A DNA stretch of 64,000 nucleotides from Opitutales bacterium (GTDB lineage: Bacteria > Verrucomicrobiota > Verrucomicrobiia > Opitutales > Oceanipulchritudinaceae), in assembly GCA_016932335.1 (NCBI GenBank), contig JAFGCZ010000012.1, positions 124,001 to 188,000 on the forward strand, in the 5' to 3' direction. This document shows, piece after piece, positions 43,295 through 50,502 of the stretch (positions are counted from its first letter, which is position 1; each line of letters begins with the position of its first letter). Position numbers and translations under genes: made by a program. A model generated the notes under the pieces. That model was given only the letters and a program-made list of their open reading frames with translations, was not told where the DNA came from and ran no database searches.

Positions 43295-44749
43295 ATGAGT
43301 GAACGTACAACGATTACAGTGGCTCGCGGTGACGGTATCGGGCCGGAGATTATGGAGGCAACGCTGCGCATTCTCAATGCCGCAGGAGCTCGTCTCGATT
43401 ACGAGGAAATCGAAATTGGTGAGAAACAGTACCTTGCCGGCAATACCAGTGGTATTGCTCCGGAATCCTGGAAGTCACTGCTGAAGAATCGCATCCTTCT
43501 CAAGGCTCCGATTACCACTCCATTGGGAGGTGGCTATAAAAGCCTCAATGTCACTATCCGCAAATCACTCGGGCTTTTTGCCAACGTGCGCCCTTGCCGC
43601 GCCTTGACTCCCTATGTGCAGACGCATTACCCCAATATGAACATGGTGATTGTTCGGGAAAACGAGGAAGACCTCTATGCCGGAATCGAGCACCAGCAGA
43701 CAGATGAGGTGGTGCAATGCCTCAAACTCATCAGTCGTCCTGGAAGTGAGGCCATTTGTCGTTATGCATTTGAATACGCTCTGGCCAATGGGCGTAAAAA
43801 AATTACCTGCCTGACCAAGAGCAACATCATGAAGCATGCGGATGGTCTCTTTCAGAATGTGTTTCTGGAAATGGCCAAGGAGCCGAAATACGCCTCTCTG
43901 AAGACAGAGCACAAAATCATTGATATTGGAGCTGCCTGGGTAGCCGCCCGCCCTGATGATTTGGATGTTGTGGTGACGCTTAACCTTTATGGCGATATTG
44001 TCAGCGATATTGCCGCCCTTGTCGCCGGGTCGGTAGGGCTTGCCGGTAGTGCCAATGTTGGCTTTGACAGTGCCATGTTCGAAGCTGTTCATGGCAGTGC
44101 TCCGGATATTGCCGGACAGAATATAGCCAACCCCAGCGGCCTGCTCAATGGAGCCATTATGATGCTGGTCCACTTGAATCAGGGCGACATCGCGGAACTC
44201 ATTTCCAATGCTTGGCTGAAAACACTGGAAGATGGTTTTCATCCCGCCGATATCTATCGTCCGGGAATTTCCAAAGAAAAGGTGGGCACCAAGGAGTTTG
44301 CCGATGCGGTTATTGCCCGGCTTGGGCAGAAACCTGCGCAGCTTGCACCTGAAGTCTTCTCCAACAATTCGTTCAAAGTGGAGCTGACCTCTCCGGCTCC
44401 CAAGAAAAAAGAGCTTAAAGGAGTGGACGTATTCCTTAACTGGAACCAGCCTGGCCGAAATCCGGATCAGTTGGGGGCTCTGCTTGAAAAGGCAAATGGG
44501 GATGGCCTGAAATTGCTCCTCATTACCAACCGCGGAGTTAAGGTCTATCCCGATGGCCTTCCCGATACTTTTCGCTCAGATCACTGGCGCTGCCGCTTCA
44601 TGGCAGATACCGCCGATGGCCTTTGCAGTCATCAACAGATTATTTCACTCTTACAGCGCGTTTCCAACCTCGGGTTGGACTTCATTAAAACCGAGCATCT
44701 CTGTGATTTCGATGGTGTTCGGGGATATACGCTGGCTCAGGGCGAGTGA
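43295..44749 (+). CDS. icd: Isocitrate dehydrogenase, long Thermus-like form
   Basis: Oxidative decarboxylation of isocitrate to 2-oxoglutarate in the TCA cycle. ITVARGDGIGPEIM opens the isopropylmalate/isocitrate dehydrogenase fold; YKSLNVTIRKSLGLFANVRPC is the substrate loop; LNLYGDIVSDIAALVAGSVGLAGSANVG holds the metal Asp residues; MFEAVHGSAPDIAGQNIANPSG binds the cofactor. After residue about 335 a C-terminal domain of roughly 140 aa follows, as in the Thermus thermophilus enzyme (496 aa), absent from E. coli Icd. I chose the ATG at 43295 (484 aa) over an upstream one at 43259. NADP use is likely from the Thermus resemblance but not certain. Confidence 0.93.
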   Translation: MSERTTITVARGDGIGPEIMEATLRILNAAGARLDYEEIEIGEKQYLAGNTSGIAPESWKSLLKNRILLKAPITTPLGGGYKSLNVTIRKSLGLFANVRPCRALTPYVQTHYPNMNMVIVRENEEDLYAGIEHQQTDEVVQCLKLISRPGSEAICRYAFEYALANGRKKITCLTKSNIMKHADGLFQNVFLEMAKEPKYASLKTEHKIIDIGAAWVAARPDDLDVVVTLNLYGDIVSDIAALVAGSVGLAGSANVGFDSAMFEAVHGSAPDIAGQNIANPSGLLNGAIMMLVHLNQGDIAELISNAWLKTLEDGFHPADIYRPGISKEKVGTKEFADAVIARLGQKPAQLAPEVFSNNSFKVELTSPAPKKKELKGVDVFLNWNQPGRNPDQLGALLEKANGDGLKLLLITNRGVKVYPDGLPDTFRSDHWRCRFMADTADGLCSHQQIISLLQRVSNLGLDFIKTEHLCDFDGVRGYTLAQGE

Positions 44750-44796
44750 TCTATTCTCTCCGGCATGTAATTTTTCAGATGTCGGCTTGACCGCGC

Positions 44797-44831
44797 TGAC
44801 CTCATCTGTCTAAAAGATGAGGTCACTTTTT
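44797..44831 (+). terminator. Rho-independent terminator after icd
   Basis: An 11-bp stem, TGACCTCATCT at 44797-44807 and AGATGAGGTCA at 44815-44825, with a 7-base loop and a T-run at 44827-44831. It ends four bases before the tRNA-Ser gene. Confidence 0.92.
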
Positions 44832-44835
44832 ATAC

Positions 44836-44925
44836 GGTGAGATGACAGAGTGGCCGATTGTGCCTGACTCGAAATCAGGTGTACCCTTACGGGTACCGGG
44901 GGTTCAAATCCCTCTCTCACCGCCA
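44836..44925 (+). tRNA. tRNA-Ser (anticodon CGA)
   Basis: Class II tRNA with encoded CCA. Acceptor GGTGAGA pairs with TCTCACC, discriminator G, CCA at 44923-44925. The anticodon stem CCTGA/TCAGG encloses CTCGAAA, so the anticodon is CGA and it reads UCG. A long variable arm (GTACCC-TTAC-GGGTAC) and T-loop TTCAAAT are present. The first 28 bases are nearly identical to the inverted tRNA-Ser(GGA) at 48860. Confidence 0.97.
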
Positions 44926-44933
44926 CTTTCATG

Positions 44934-44969
44934 AAAAAACCTCCGGTAGTCGTTACCGGAGGTTTTTTT
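44934..44969. terminator. Bidirectional rho-independent terminator
   Basis: A long stem, ACCTCCGGTA paired with TACCGGAGGT around loop GTCGT (44949-44953), is flanked by an A-run on the left and a T-run on the right. It can stop the tRNA-Ser transcript (plus) and the PPOX gene transcript (minus). Confidence 0.93.
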
Positions 44970-45002
44970 ATGTGTGGGAATTCTTATAAATGCAAAACGG
45001 CC

Positions 45003-45380
45003 TCAATAGAGTTTGTTTGAGCCGGAGTAAACCTCAGTCACATGCAGGACAACGGCGGTATGCCCCGGGTGGCGACTTGGGTTGATGGCTTTCATTCGGT
45101 CGAATGCCGGGCCCTCCGAGTGCTCGGAGAGAGTTCCTTTAAACTGGTAGGCTTTCTTGTTGGCATCCATGAAAAGCAGTGCTGCTGTCTGCGTGGTGGC
45201 CAGGTTTGCTTTGGTTTTCTCGAAGTAGTTGTTGGCGATCACCAACGATCCTTCATCTAACAGATCCAGTGCGCCAACATAAACGATGTTGGGTACACCA
45301 TCTTTGCTGACAGTGGCAAAGATCGCAGGGCCTTCGCGTGTTTTCCACGATTCACTGATAATGCTTGGAGCGTTACTCAT
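45003..45380 (-). CDS. Pyridoxamine 5'-phosphate oxidase-related (PPOX) flavin-binding protein
   Basis: 125 aa split-barrel protein. EGPAIFATVSKDGVPNIVYVGAL is the standard first strand pair of the FMN-binding PPOX family, followed by LVIANNYFEKTKANL and AALLFMDANKKAYQFKGTLSEHSEGP. True PNPOx enzymes are longer and have extra substrate residues, so this is probably a general flavin- or heme/F420-binding reductase of unknown substrate. It follows the bPH2 gene by 42 bases on the same strand and probably shares its TetR-controlled promoter. Confidence 0.88.
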   Translation of the reverse strand: MSNAPSIISESWKTREGPAIFATVSKDGVPNIVYVGALDLLDEGSLVIANNYFEKTKANLATTQTAALLFMDANKKAYQFKGTLSEHSEGPAFDRMKAINPSRHPGHTAVVLHVTEVYSGSNKLY

Positions 45381-45422
45381 TTATTGAGCATATACTCGAA
45401 TGCTCAGTCAGGTAAAGTTTCT

Positions 45423-45983
45423 TTATTCTGATTTTTTATCGGAGCCCAGTTTGGCTTCGATATGGCGCACGCTCTTCAGTAACTCCTGCAAAAGCTCTGT
45501 CACACTGGCATCTACGTTCGGTTTGGTTGCAGTGTCTTTAGGGCTGTCTGCGTCCCGGAATTGCATCTTTTCTTTTTGTTCAAAAATGGCCGAACGAAAG
45601 GCTAGGGTGTCTTCAATCCCGGTTACGTTCAGAAAGGCTTCACCCATCTGATTGCCTCCTGCGGTTTCAATGGCAATTTTGTGCAACTTCCAATGCCGCA
45701 TCAGGATCCCCTGTGTCAGGCTGACATCCGTGATTTTGTCCAGAGGTACGGTCTTTTCCGTCTTGGTAAAAATACCCTTGCGGATAATCACCGAGCGTTC
45801 CGTGAGGATACACTCCACATGCTTCAAATGACGATGGATCAGATAGCGAGTTAACGGATACACGATCAGCAGGAGTGGAATGCCGACAACCGTCAATGTC
45901 ATCACCAACACTGTGGACATCAGCCAGTAATTGGCGACTTTCGGGTTGATCTTTGCTTTTAGAATAACGGCTGGTTCTTTCAT
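45423..45983 (-). CDS. bPH2 (YdbS/YdbT-like) membrane PH-domain protein
   Basis: 186 aa. Two adjacent hydrophobic helices (YWLMSTVLVMTLTVVGIPLLLIVYPLTRYLI, about residues 19-49) are followed by a bacterial pleckstrin-homology domain: CILTERSVIIRKGIFTKTEKTVPLDKITDVSLTQGILMRHWKLHKIAIETAG. The C-terminal 50 residues are hydrophilic with a likely coiled coil (VTELLQELLKSVRHIEAKL). These proteins are envelope-stress or membrane proteins of unknown mechanism. It diverges from a tetR gene with a palindromic operator between them. Confidence 0.88.
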   Translation of the reverse strand: MKEPAVILKAKINPKVANYWLMSTVLVMTLTVVGIPLLLIVYPLTRYLIHRHLKHVECILTERSVIIRKGIFTKTEKTVPLDKITDVSLTQGILMRHWKLHKIAIETAGGNQMGEAFLNVTGIEDTLAFRSAIFEQKEKMQFRDADSPKDTATKPNVDASVTELLQELLKSVRHIEAKLGSDKKSE

Positions 45984-46048
45984 GATAGTCTAAATTTGAA
46001 GATTCATTCTTTGGCTGGCAATTCAAAGATTACGTTTTCGATTTCGCT

Positions 46049-46066
46049 TGACCGACCGTTCGGTCA
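46049..46066. promoter_or_regulatory. TetR-family operator between bPH2 and tetR
   Basis: TGACCGA-CCGT-TCGGTCA is a 7-bp perfect dyad with a 4-base centre, matching the GACCGNNCGGTC style of operators bound by TetR/AcrR proteins. It lies 20 bases before the tetR start and 65 before the divergent bPH2 start, so the regulator probably represses both itself and the bPH2-PPOX pair. Confidence 0.75.
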
Positions 46067-46086
46067 GGTTATCTGTCATTCTTGTT

Positions 46087-46710
46087 ATGCAGGACCAGAC
46101 TTTTGATAAATCCGAAAAAAAAGAACTCATAGCGGAGGCTGCATTGCGGGTATTCTCGGAACGCGGTTATGAGAAAACCAGTATTTCTGAGGTAGCCAAG
46201 GTTGCCGGTATCGGGAAGGGCACTGTCTATGAGTATTTTTCCAGTAAGGATGAACTCCTCTGTGAGGCCGTCTATTACTACCTTTCTACGCTGGAGCCCT
46301 TGATCGACGATATCTCCCGCGACATCCACGAGATGCCGCCTCTGGATCAGCTCCGCGAAATGCTTCTGCGCCTGGCGTGCGCTATTTCCGAAACACCCTC
46401 CCTTTCCAAGCTCTATCCGGTGTTTATGGAGATGATGGTGCGTCAGCCGGAGTGGGTTAAAAAAATCCGCTTTGCTGAATTGGTCACCAAAGACACCCGT
46501 GAGCTGATTCGTTCCTTTATTTTTGCCGCAGTGGAGGGTGGGGTGCTCCCCGAAAGTTGCCGAACCTATGCCGACAGGCACGCCATCAACATCATGGCCG
46601 CTTTTGATGGTCTCATGTTTGACTACCTCATGTCGGATTCCTATTTCGGTCTGCGCGAGCAGTTCCTTCTCATGGTCGATACCTACATCGGCGGTATGCA
46701 GAAATGCTGA
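46087..46710 (+). CDS. TetR/AcrR-family transcriptional regulator
   Basis: 207 aa from the ATG at 46087 (a TTG start at 46048 would overlap the operator). The DNA-binding domain is textbook: KKELIAEAALRVFSERGYEKTSISEVAKVAGIGKGTVYEYFSSKDELL. The C-terminal ligand domain (about residues 60-207) is helical with hydrophobic pocket residues and is not informative about the ligand. It is divergent from the bPH2-PPOX pair and ends 7 bases from the convergent tag gene. Confidence 0.95.
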   Translation: MQDQTFDKSEKKELIAEAALRVFSERGYEKTSISEVAKVAGIGKGTVYEYFSSKDELLCEAVYYYLSTLEPLIDDISRDIHEMPPLDQLREMLLRLACAISETPSLSKLYPVFMEMMVRQPEWVKKIRFAELVTKDTRELIRSFIFAAVEGGVLPESCRTYADRHAINIMAAFDGLMFDYLMSDSYFGLREQFLLMVDTYIGGMQKC

Positions 46711-46717
46711 GAAATGC

Positions 46718-47272
46718 TTACCTCCGAAAGCAACCTTCAGAGTGATCGTTGACGATGCCGACCGCCTGCATCCAGGCGTAAACTATAACCGGGCCGACAA
46801 ACTTAAATCCGCGCTTTTTCAGTGCTTTGGAAATGGTGACCGATAACTCCGTCTGAGCCGGGCAGTGGATGCCATCACCCTTCAGTGTTTTTCCACCGGT
46901 AAAGCTCCAGCAGAATGCGGAAAAGTCTTCGCCTTCTGCCTGCATCTTTAAAAAAATCTGCGCACCCAGAATCGTTGATTCTATCTTTTTCCTCGAGCGG
47001 ATGATTTTATCGTTCTTCAGCAGGCGCTGAATGTCTTCCTCCGTAAAGCGGGCCACCTTTTCGGGGTCGAACTGCTCAAAGGCCTCGTAGATGGCCTCCC
47101 GCTTATTCAGGATCGTTGCCCAGGAAAGCCCTGCCTGAAAACCGTCCAACATCAGCTTAGCCCACAACTTACGGGAATCATGCAAGGGCACGCCCCATTC
47201 ATCATCATGGTAGGCCTGCATCAAAGGGCTGTGGTTCGCCCAACTACAGCGGCATGCTCCATTCGTTTTCAT
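46718..47272 (-). CDS. tag: DNA-3-methyladenine glycosylase I (Tag)
   Basis: Base-excision repair enzyme that removes 3-methyladenine. The 184 aa start with CRCSWANHSPLMQAYHDDEWGVP (Cys and His zinc-site residues) and show DGFQAGLSWATILNKREA, FDPEKVARF, IIRSRKKIESTILGAQIFL and the C-terminal LKKRGFKFVGPVIVYAWMQAVGIVNDHSEGC with the remaining zinc ligands. The length matches E. coli Tag (187). Monocistronic on the minus strand, convergent with tetR. Confidence 0.96.
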   Translation of the reverse strand: MKTNGACRCSWANHSPLMQAYHDDEWGVPLHDSRKLWAKLMLDGFQAGLSWATILNKREAIYEAFEQFDPEKVARFTEEDIQRLLKNDKIIRSRKKIESTILGAQIFLKMQAEGEDFSAFCWSFTGGKTLKGDGIHCPAQTELSVTISKALKKRGFKFVGPVIVYAWMQAVGIVNDHSEGCFRR

Positions 47273-47490
47273 AGCTCATATAGTGAACAAATAGATATAT
47301 GAGGCAAGCTGTAAATGATGCACCCCTGTATCAGCTGTTCTTTTGTGCATTGCGTTCCTCTTTCAATGGTTACTTACGCACTTACTCAACAATTAGCAAC
47401 ATGTAAACAAAACCGTGATGATTAATGGAATCTTTCACCACATGGTTTTAGGAATAGACCACGAAGGGTAGGGTATTGAAATATGAGCAA

Positions 47491-48183
47491 TTATGCGTCT
47501 CTGATCAATTTAGAATTAACTAATTCTTTTATATCTTTTAGCGTTCCTTCAAATTCTTCGTAAAAGGTATCCGTTGAGTTTTCAGAAAGAGAACTATATA
47601 TTATTTTGTCGTCTTTATCTTTTGATCTATAAGCCTTTAAAATTTCATGCTTTAATGATTTAGGGTTTTCGATTATTAGGAGGCATTGAATTTCATTCTT
47701 TAAGACCAACAAGGATCTATATGTTTTCTCGAGTAACTTTTTCGTATCTATGTTCCATATGGCTTGGGCTTCTTCACATAATGACTTAATTTCCATAAAG
47801 TTGTCATCAATCTTTTTTAATCTACTTTGATAAATAGAATATGTATGACTAAAGATTTTTTCTTCATGTGCTTGTATTTCTAGTTCTACTTCTGATGAAG
47901 GTGGAGGAATGAACGGATTTCTAGCTGATTGGACTGAATTTTTGAGCTTAGTTATGGCTATAAGTAATCTATATGCCAACCCATGATCCTGCTCCTTTTT
48001 AAGTTGGGTTTTCCAAGTTGATAGTCCTTTGTATGCAGTAACGGCGAGGGCAACAGTACCTAATGCAACGATTGTGGGAGAGATATAGTTTGTTGTATCG
48101 AAAATGATCTTAACTATATTAGTGATAAAACTTAAGAAGCAAGTTATTGCCTGTTGTAATGACATTACGGCTAAGGTGATCAT
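47491..48183 (-). CDS. AT-rich orphan membrane-anchored protein of unknown function
   Basis: 230 aa, not recognised. Two hydrophobic stretches near the N-terminus (ITCFLSFITNIVKIIFDTTNYI and SPTIVALGTVALAVTAYKGL) are followed by WKTQLKKEQDHG and a long charged, helical, probably coiled-coil cytoplasmic region. The segment PTIVALGTVALAVTAYKGLSTWKTQLKKEQDHGLAYRLLIAI resembles small anchored proteins sometimes found in accessory islands. The base composition is clearly lower in GC than the neighbours and codons favour A/T third positions, a sign of recent transfer. No partner gene. An ATG at 48165 is an alternative start. Confidence 0.7.
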   Translation of the reverse strand: MITLAVMSLQQAITCFLSFITNIVKIIFDTTNYISPTIVALGTVALAVTAYKGLSTWKTQLKKEQDHGLAYRLLIAITKLKNSVQSARNPFIPPPSSEVELEIQAHEEKIFSHTYSIYQSRLKKIDDNFMEIKSLCEEAQAIWNIDTKKLLEKTYRSLLVLKNEIQCLLIIENPKSLKHEILKAYRSKDKDDKIIYSSLSENSTDTFYEEFEGTLKDIKELVNSKLIRDA

Positions 48184-48283
48184 ATGGTATTCAATAATAG
48201 GACTGTATTAAAAGGTAAAGGCAATTGGTTTGATTCAATGTCGCCGCAGTGTATTACTATCTTCTCTGTGTTTTTGTGCACAT

Positions 48284-48313
48284 AAAAAACCGCTACGTTG
48301 TTGGCAGCGGTTT
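48284..48313 (-). terminator. Rho-independent terminator for the NIPSNAP gene
   Basis: AAACCGCT at 48287-48294 and AGCGGTTT at 48306-48313 form an 8-bp stem with an 11-base loop, with an A-run to the left that becomes a U-tract on the minus strand. It lies 34 bases after the NIPSNAP stop. Confidence 0.85.
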
Positions 48314-48346
48314 CTTTGGATGGATAAATTGTTTGTGGCTCTATTT

Positions 48347-48661
48347 TTACTGAATGGGGGAGAAGCTGGAGGCGTGCATGATTTTGTTCTCCTGCTTTTC
48401 CAGCATTTGCATTGCGTAGGGGAGAAATTGGGTTTGCCAGTCTTTGTCCTGGTAGAGTTCGGCCCGTTTTGTGGAGCGTTCATCCAGGCTTTCGTATTTC
48501 CAGATATGGACGACTTGGTTGAGTTCACCGATGTCTGTGTGCCAGTAGCCAACAAGTTCAGCGTATTTGCTGATGATGGGAAGTCCCACTTCGCCGAATA
48601 GTTTCATGTAATCCCCGATTTTTCCCGGGCGAATAGTATAAGTTCGCATTTCGAAATACAT
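48347..48661 (-). CDS. NIPSNAP-family protein
   Basis: 104 aa ferredoxin-like dimeric alpha/beta-barrel protein. MYFEMRTYTIRPGKIGDYMKLF and VVHIWKYESLDERSTKRAELYQDKDWQTQFLP are the family signature. NIPSNAP proteins are common as single genes and have no established bacterial role. Flanked by its own terminator; 200 bases from the tRNA-Ser gene. Confidence 0.9.
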   Translation of the reverse strand: MYFEMRTYTIRPGKIGDYMKLFGEVGLPIISKYAELVGYWHTDIGELNQVVHIWKYESLDERSTKRAELYQDKDWQTQFLPYAMQMLEKQENKIMHASSFSPIQ

Positions 48662-48814
48662 AATGCCGTCTGTTTATAATCCAGGAGCTTCTGTTTGGGA
48701 AGGACAAATGTTAACCGTAGGAGGACTGTCATCCGTGCCCGTTGAAGGGGCTTGAAGATGGGGATTATCTGTCTTCTTTGTTGTCATCAATACAGGTGTG
48801 TCTGTTTTGGTACA

Positions 48815-48843
48815 CAAAAAAACCGTCACTCACTGTAACGGTT
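48815..48843 (-). terminator. Terminator after tRNA-Ser(GGA)
   Basis: AACCGT at 48821-48826 and ACGGTT at 48838-48843 form a 6-bp stem with an 11-base loop; on the minus strand a seven-base U-tract follows. It lies 17 bases after the tRNA 3' end. Confidence 0.7.
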
Positions 48844-48859
48844 CATTCATAAATGAAAA

Positions 48860-48950
48860 TGGCGGAGAGAGAGGGATTTGAACCCTCGGTACCCGGTTAG
48901 GGCACACACGATTTCCAATCGTGCACAATCGGCCACTCTGTCATCTCTCC
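48860..48950 (-). tRNA. tRNA-Ser (anticodon GGA)
   Basis: Class II tRNA on the minus strand with encoded CCA (48862-48860). Acceptor GGAGAGA pairs with TCTCTCC, discriminator G. The anticodon stem CACGA/TCGTG encloses TTGGAAA, anticodon GGA, reading UCC and UCU. The long variable arm and T-loop TTCAAAT are present. A 25-base stretch of the 5' half is identical to tRNA-Ser(CGA) at 44836, in opposite orientation. Confidence 0.97.
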
Positions 48951-49336
48951 GAATTGAAGTGCCCCAAAAAGCCAGTTTTCCCTGCGCTCGTCAATAAGTT
49001 TTCCAAAAAAAATAAGATCGTCCTTTTTTCAGTGCTTCAACCATAGGTCAAAGCCCGTTTTTATGGGTGTTTTAGAGGATTCTTTGGGTGAGATCTGTTT
49101 CATGGGGGCTTTTTTGAATTGTTTAGGGAAAAAATAGGTTCCCTAAACATGAGCTAATGCATTCATAAACAAGGTGATTCTTTGTTTTTCACACAAAAAG
49201 CATGATTTGTTTGATTGATTTTTTGTGCAAAATGGCCTCTTCTATAGGTTCTCTCAAATCGGAATATAAGGCTCGGTGCGTTTTTGAGTCCCCTTGATGG
49301 AGGGCATAAAAGCCTCCGGGCAGAAGGATTTATATT
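48951..49336 (+). other. Leader region of the nuo operon; no nuoA
   Basis: These 386 bases hold no coding frame that resembles NuoA or any other protein on the plus strand. They contain a 10-bp perfect inverted repeat, GTTTAGGGAA at 49121-49130 and TTCCCTAAAC at 49139-49148, and a smaller one GGAGG/CCTCC at 49299-49317 just before the nuoB ribosome site AGAAGGA. The region should carry the operon promoter and possibly an operator or leader structure. Confidence 0.5.
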
Positions 49337-49849
49337 ATGACTTCTGGATCGGAATACGGTTATAACAGTAAGGTTGAAGGTAATGTCGTTGTGACAAAAC
49401 TGGACGCTGCAGTCAACTGGGTGCGTAAAAACTCGGTATGGCCCATGCCCATGGGATTGGCATGTTGTGCCATCGAACTCATGGCAGTCGGTGGTTCGCG
49501 ATTCGATATCAGTCGTTTCGGTATGGAAGTTATGCGCTTTTCCCCCCGACAAAGCGACTGTATGATCGTTGCCGGTACGGTAACCTACAAAATGGCCGAG
49601 GCCGTTCGCCGCATTTATGATCAGATGGCTGAACCCAAATGGGTTATCGCAATGGGCGCCTGTGCGTCCACCGGCGGTATGTATCGTTCCTATTCCACCC
49701 TTCAGGGAGTTGATCGCATTATTCCGGTTGATGTCTATATCAGCGGTTGCCCGGTGCGCCCGGAAGCTTTGTTGGACGGCTTAATGAGCCTGCAGAAGAA
49801 AATTGAGCGAGAACATTCGGTTCCTCAATTGATCAAAGGGCGTTCCTGA
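49337..49849 (+). CDS. nuoB: NADH-quinone oxidoreductase subunit B (NuoB)
   Basis: Peripheral-arm subunit carrying cluster N2, the last electron carrier before quinone. The 170 aa show [21 protein letters not shown] with the tandem Cys pair, [30 protein letters not shown] and [15 protein letters not shown], giving four cluster cysteines. AGAAGGA stands 8 bases upstream of the ATG. First gene of the nuoB-N operon; nuoA is not in front. Confidence 0.98.
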   Translation: MTSGSEYGYNSKVEGNVVVTKLDAAVNWVRKNSVWPMPMGLACCAIELMAVGGSRFDISRFGMEVMRFSPRQSDCMIVAGTVTYKMAEAVRRIYDQMAEPKWVIAMGACASTGGMYRSYSTLQGVDRIIPVDVYISGCPVRPEALLDGLMSLQKKIEREHSVPQLIKGRS

Positions 49850-49863
49850 GAGGAAGATTTACC

Positions 49864-50481
49864 ATGTTGGAAGAACAAAAAACAGAATTGTTGAGCCGGT
49901 TTCCCGATTTGACCGAGCGCAAGGATTGCACGTATCTCGCCTTTAATGTGGCTGAGTCCCAATTCAAAAAGGTGCTTCAGGCCCTCAGAGATGACTTCGG
50001 TTACTCTTTCCTTTCCAATTTGACTGCTGTGGACTGGGATTCTGCCGAAAACCGCTTCTCCGTGGTTTATATCCTCTTTAATATGACGTCTTCCAACTAT
50101 GTGGGCGTTAATGTGGTTTGTGCCGATTCGGAAAATCCCGCAATCGCAACCGTTTCGGATCTCTGGCCCGCTGCCGACTGGCACGAACGTGAAGTTTACG
50201 ACTTGTTCGGCATTACCTTTACCGGGCACCCCGACATGCGCCGTATCCTTATGTGGGACAGCTATCCCTACCACCCACTGCGCAAAGATTTTCCCCTCGC
50301 CGGCAAACCTACCGACTTCCCCTCTGATGACGTTCGCGAGCGTATGGGTACTACCGTATTGCCCGCACCCATGGCCGGTGGTCCCTTCACTGCCGGGACC
50401 GGTTGTTCCATGCACAAAATGGAACCGCATGCCAAAGACCAGAGCTGGAACGAGAAAAAGACCAAGCCTACCGCGGAATAA
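49864..50481 (+). CDS. nuoC: NADH-quinone oxidoreductase subunit C (NuoC)
   Basis: Connects the hydrophilic arm near the quinone site. Conserved DLWPAADWHEREVYDLFGITFTGHPDMRRILMWDSYPYHPLRKDFPL is clear, at about residues 98-145. The 205 aa protein stands alone (not fused to NuoD as in E. coli) and ends in a hydrophilic tail of about 55 residues. It starts 14 bases after nuoB. Confidence 0.97.
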   Translation: MLEEQKTELLSRFPDLTERKDCTYLAFNVAESQFKKVLQALRDDFGYSFLSNLTAVDWDSAENRFSVVYILFNMTSSNYVGVNVVCADSENPAIATVSDLWPAADWHEREVYDLFGITFTGHPDMRRILMWDSYPYHPLRKDFPLAGKPTDFPSDDVRERMGTTVLPAPMAGGPFTAGTGCSMHKMEPHAKDQSWNEKKTKPTAE

Positions 50482-50502
50482 CTTTTAAGGGAACCCTTTT
50501 AT

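Noticed and set aside
48951-49336. A nuoA gene before nuoB
   Set aside because: No plus-strand frame of about 120 codons with hydrophobic helices exists in this interval.
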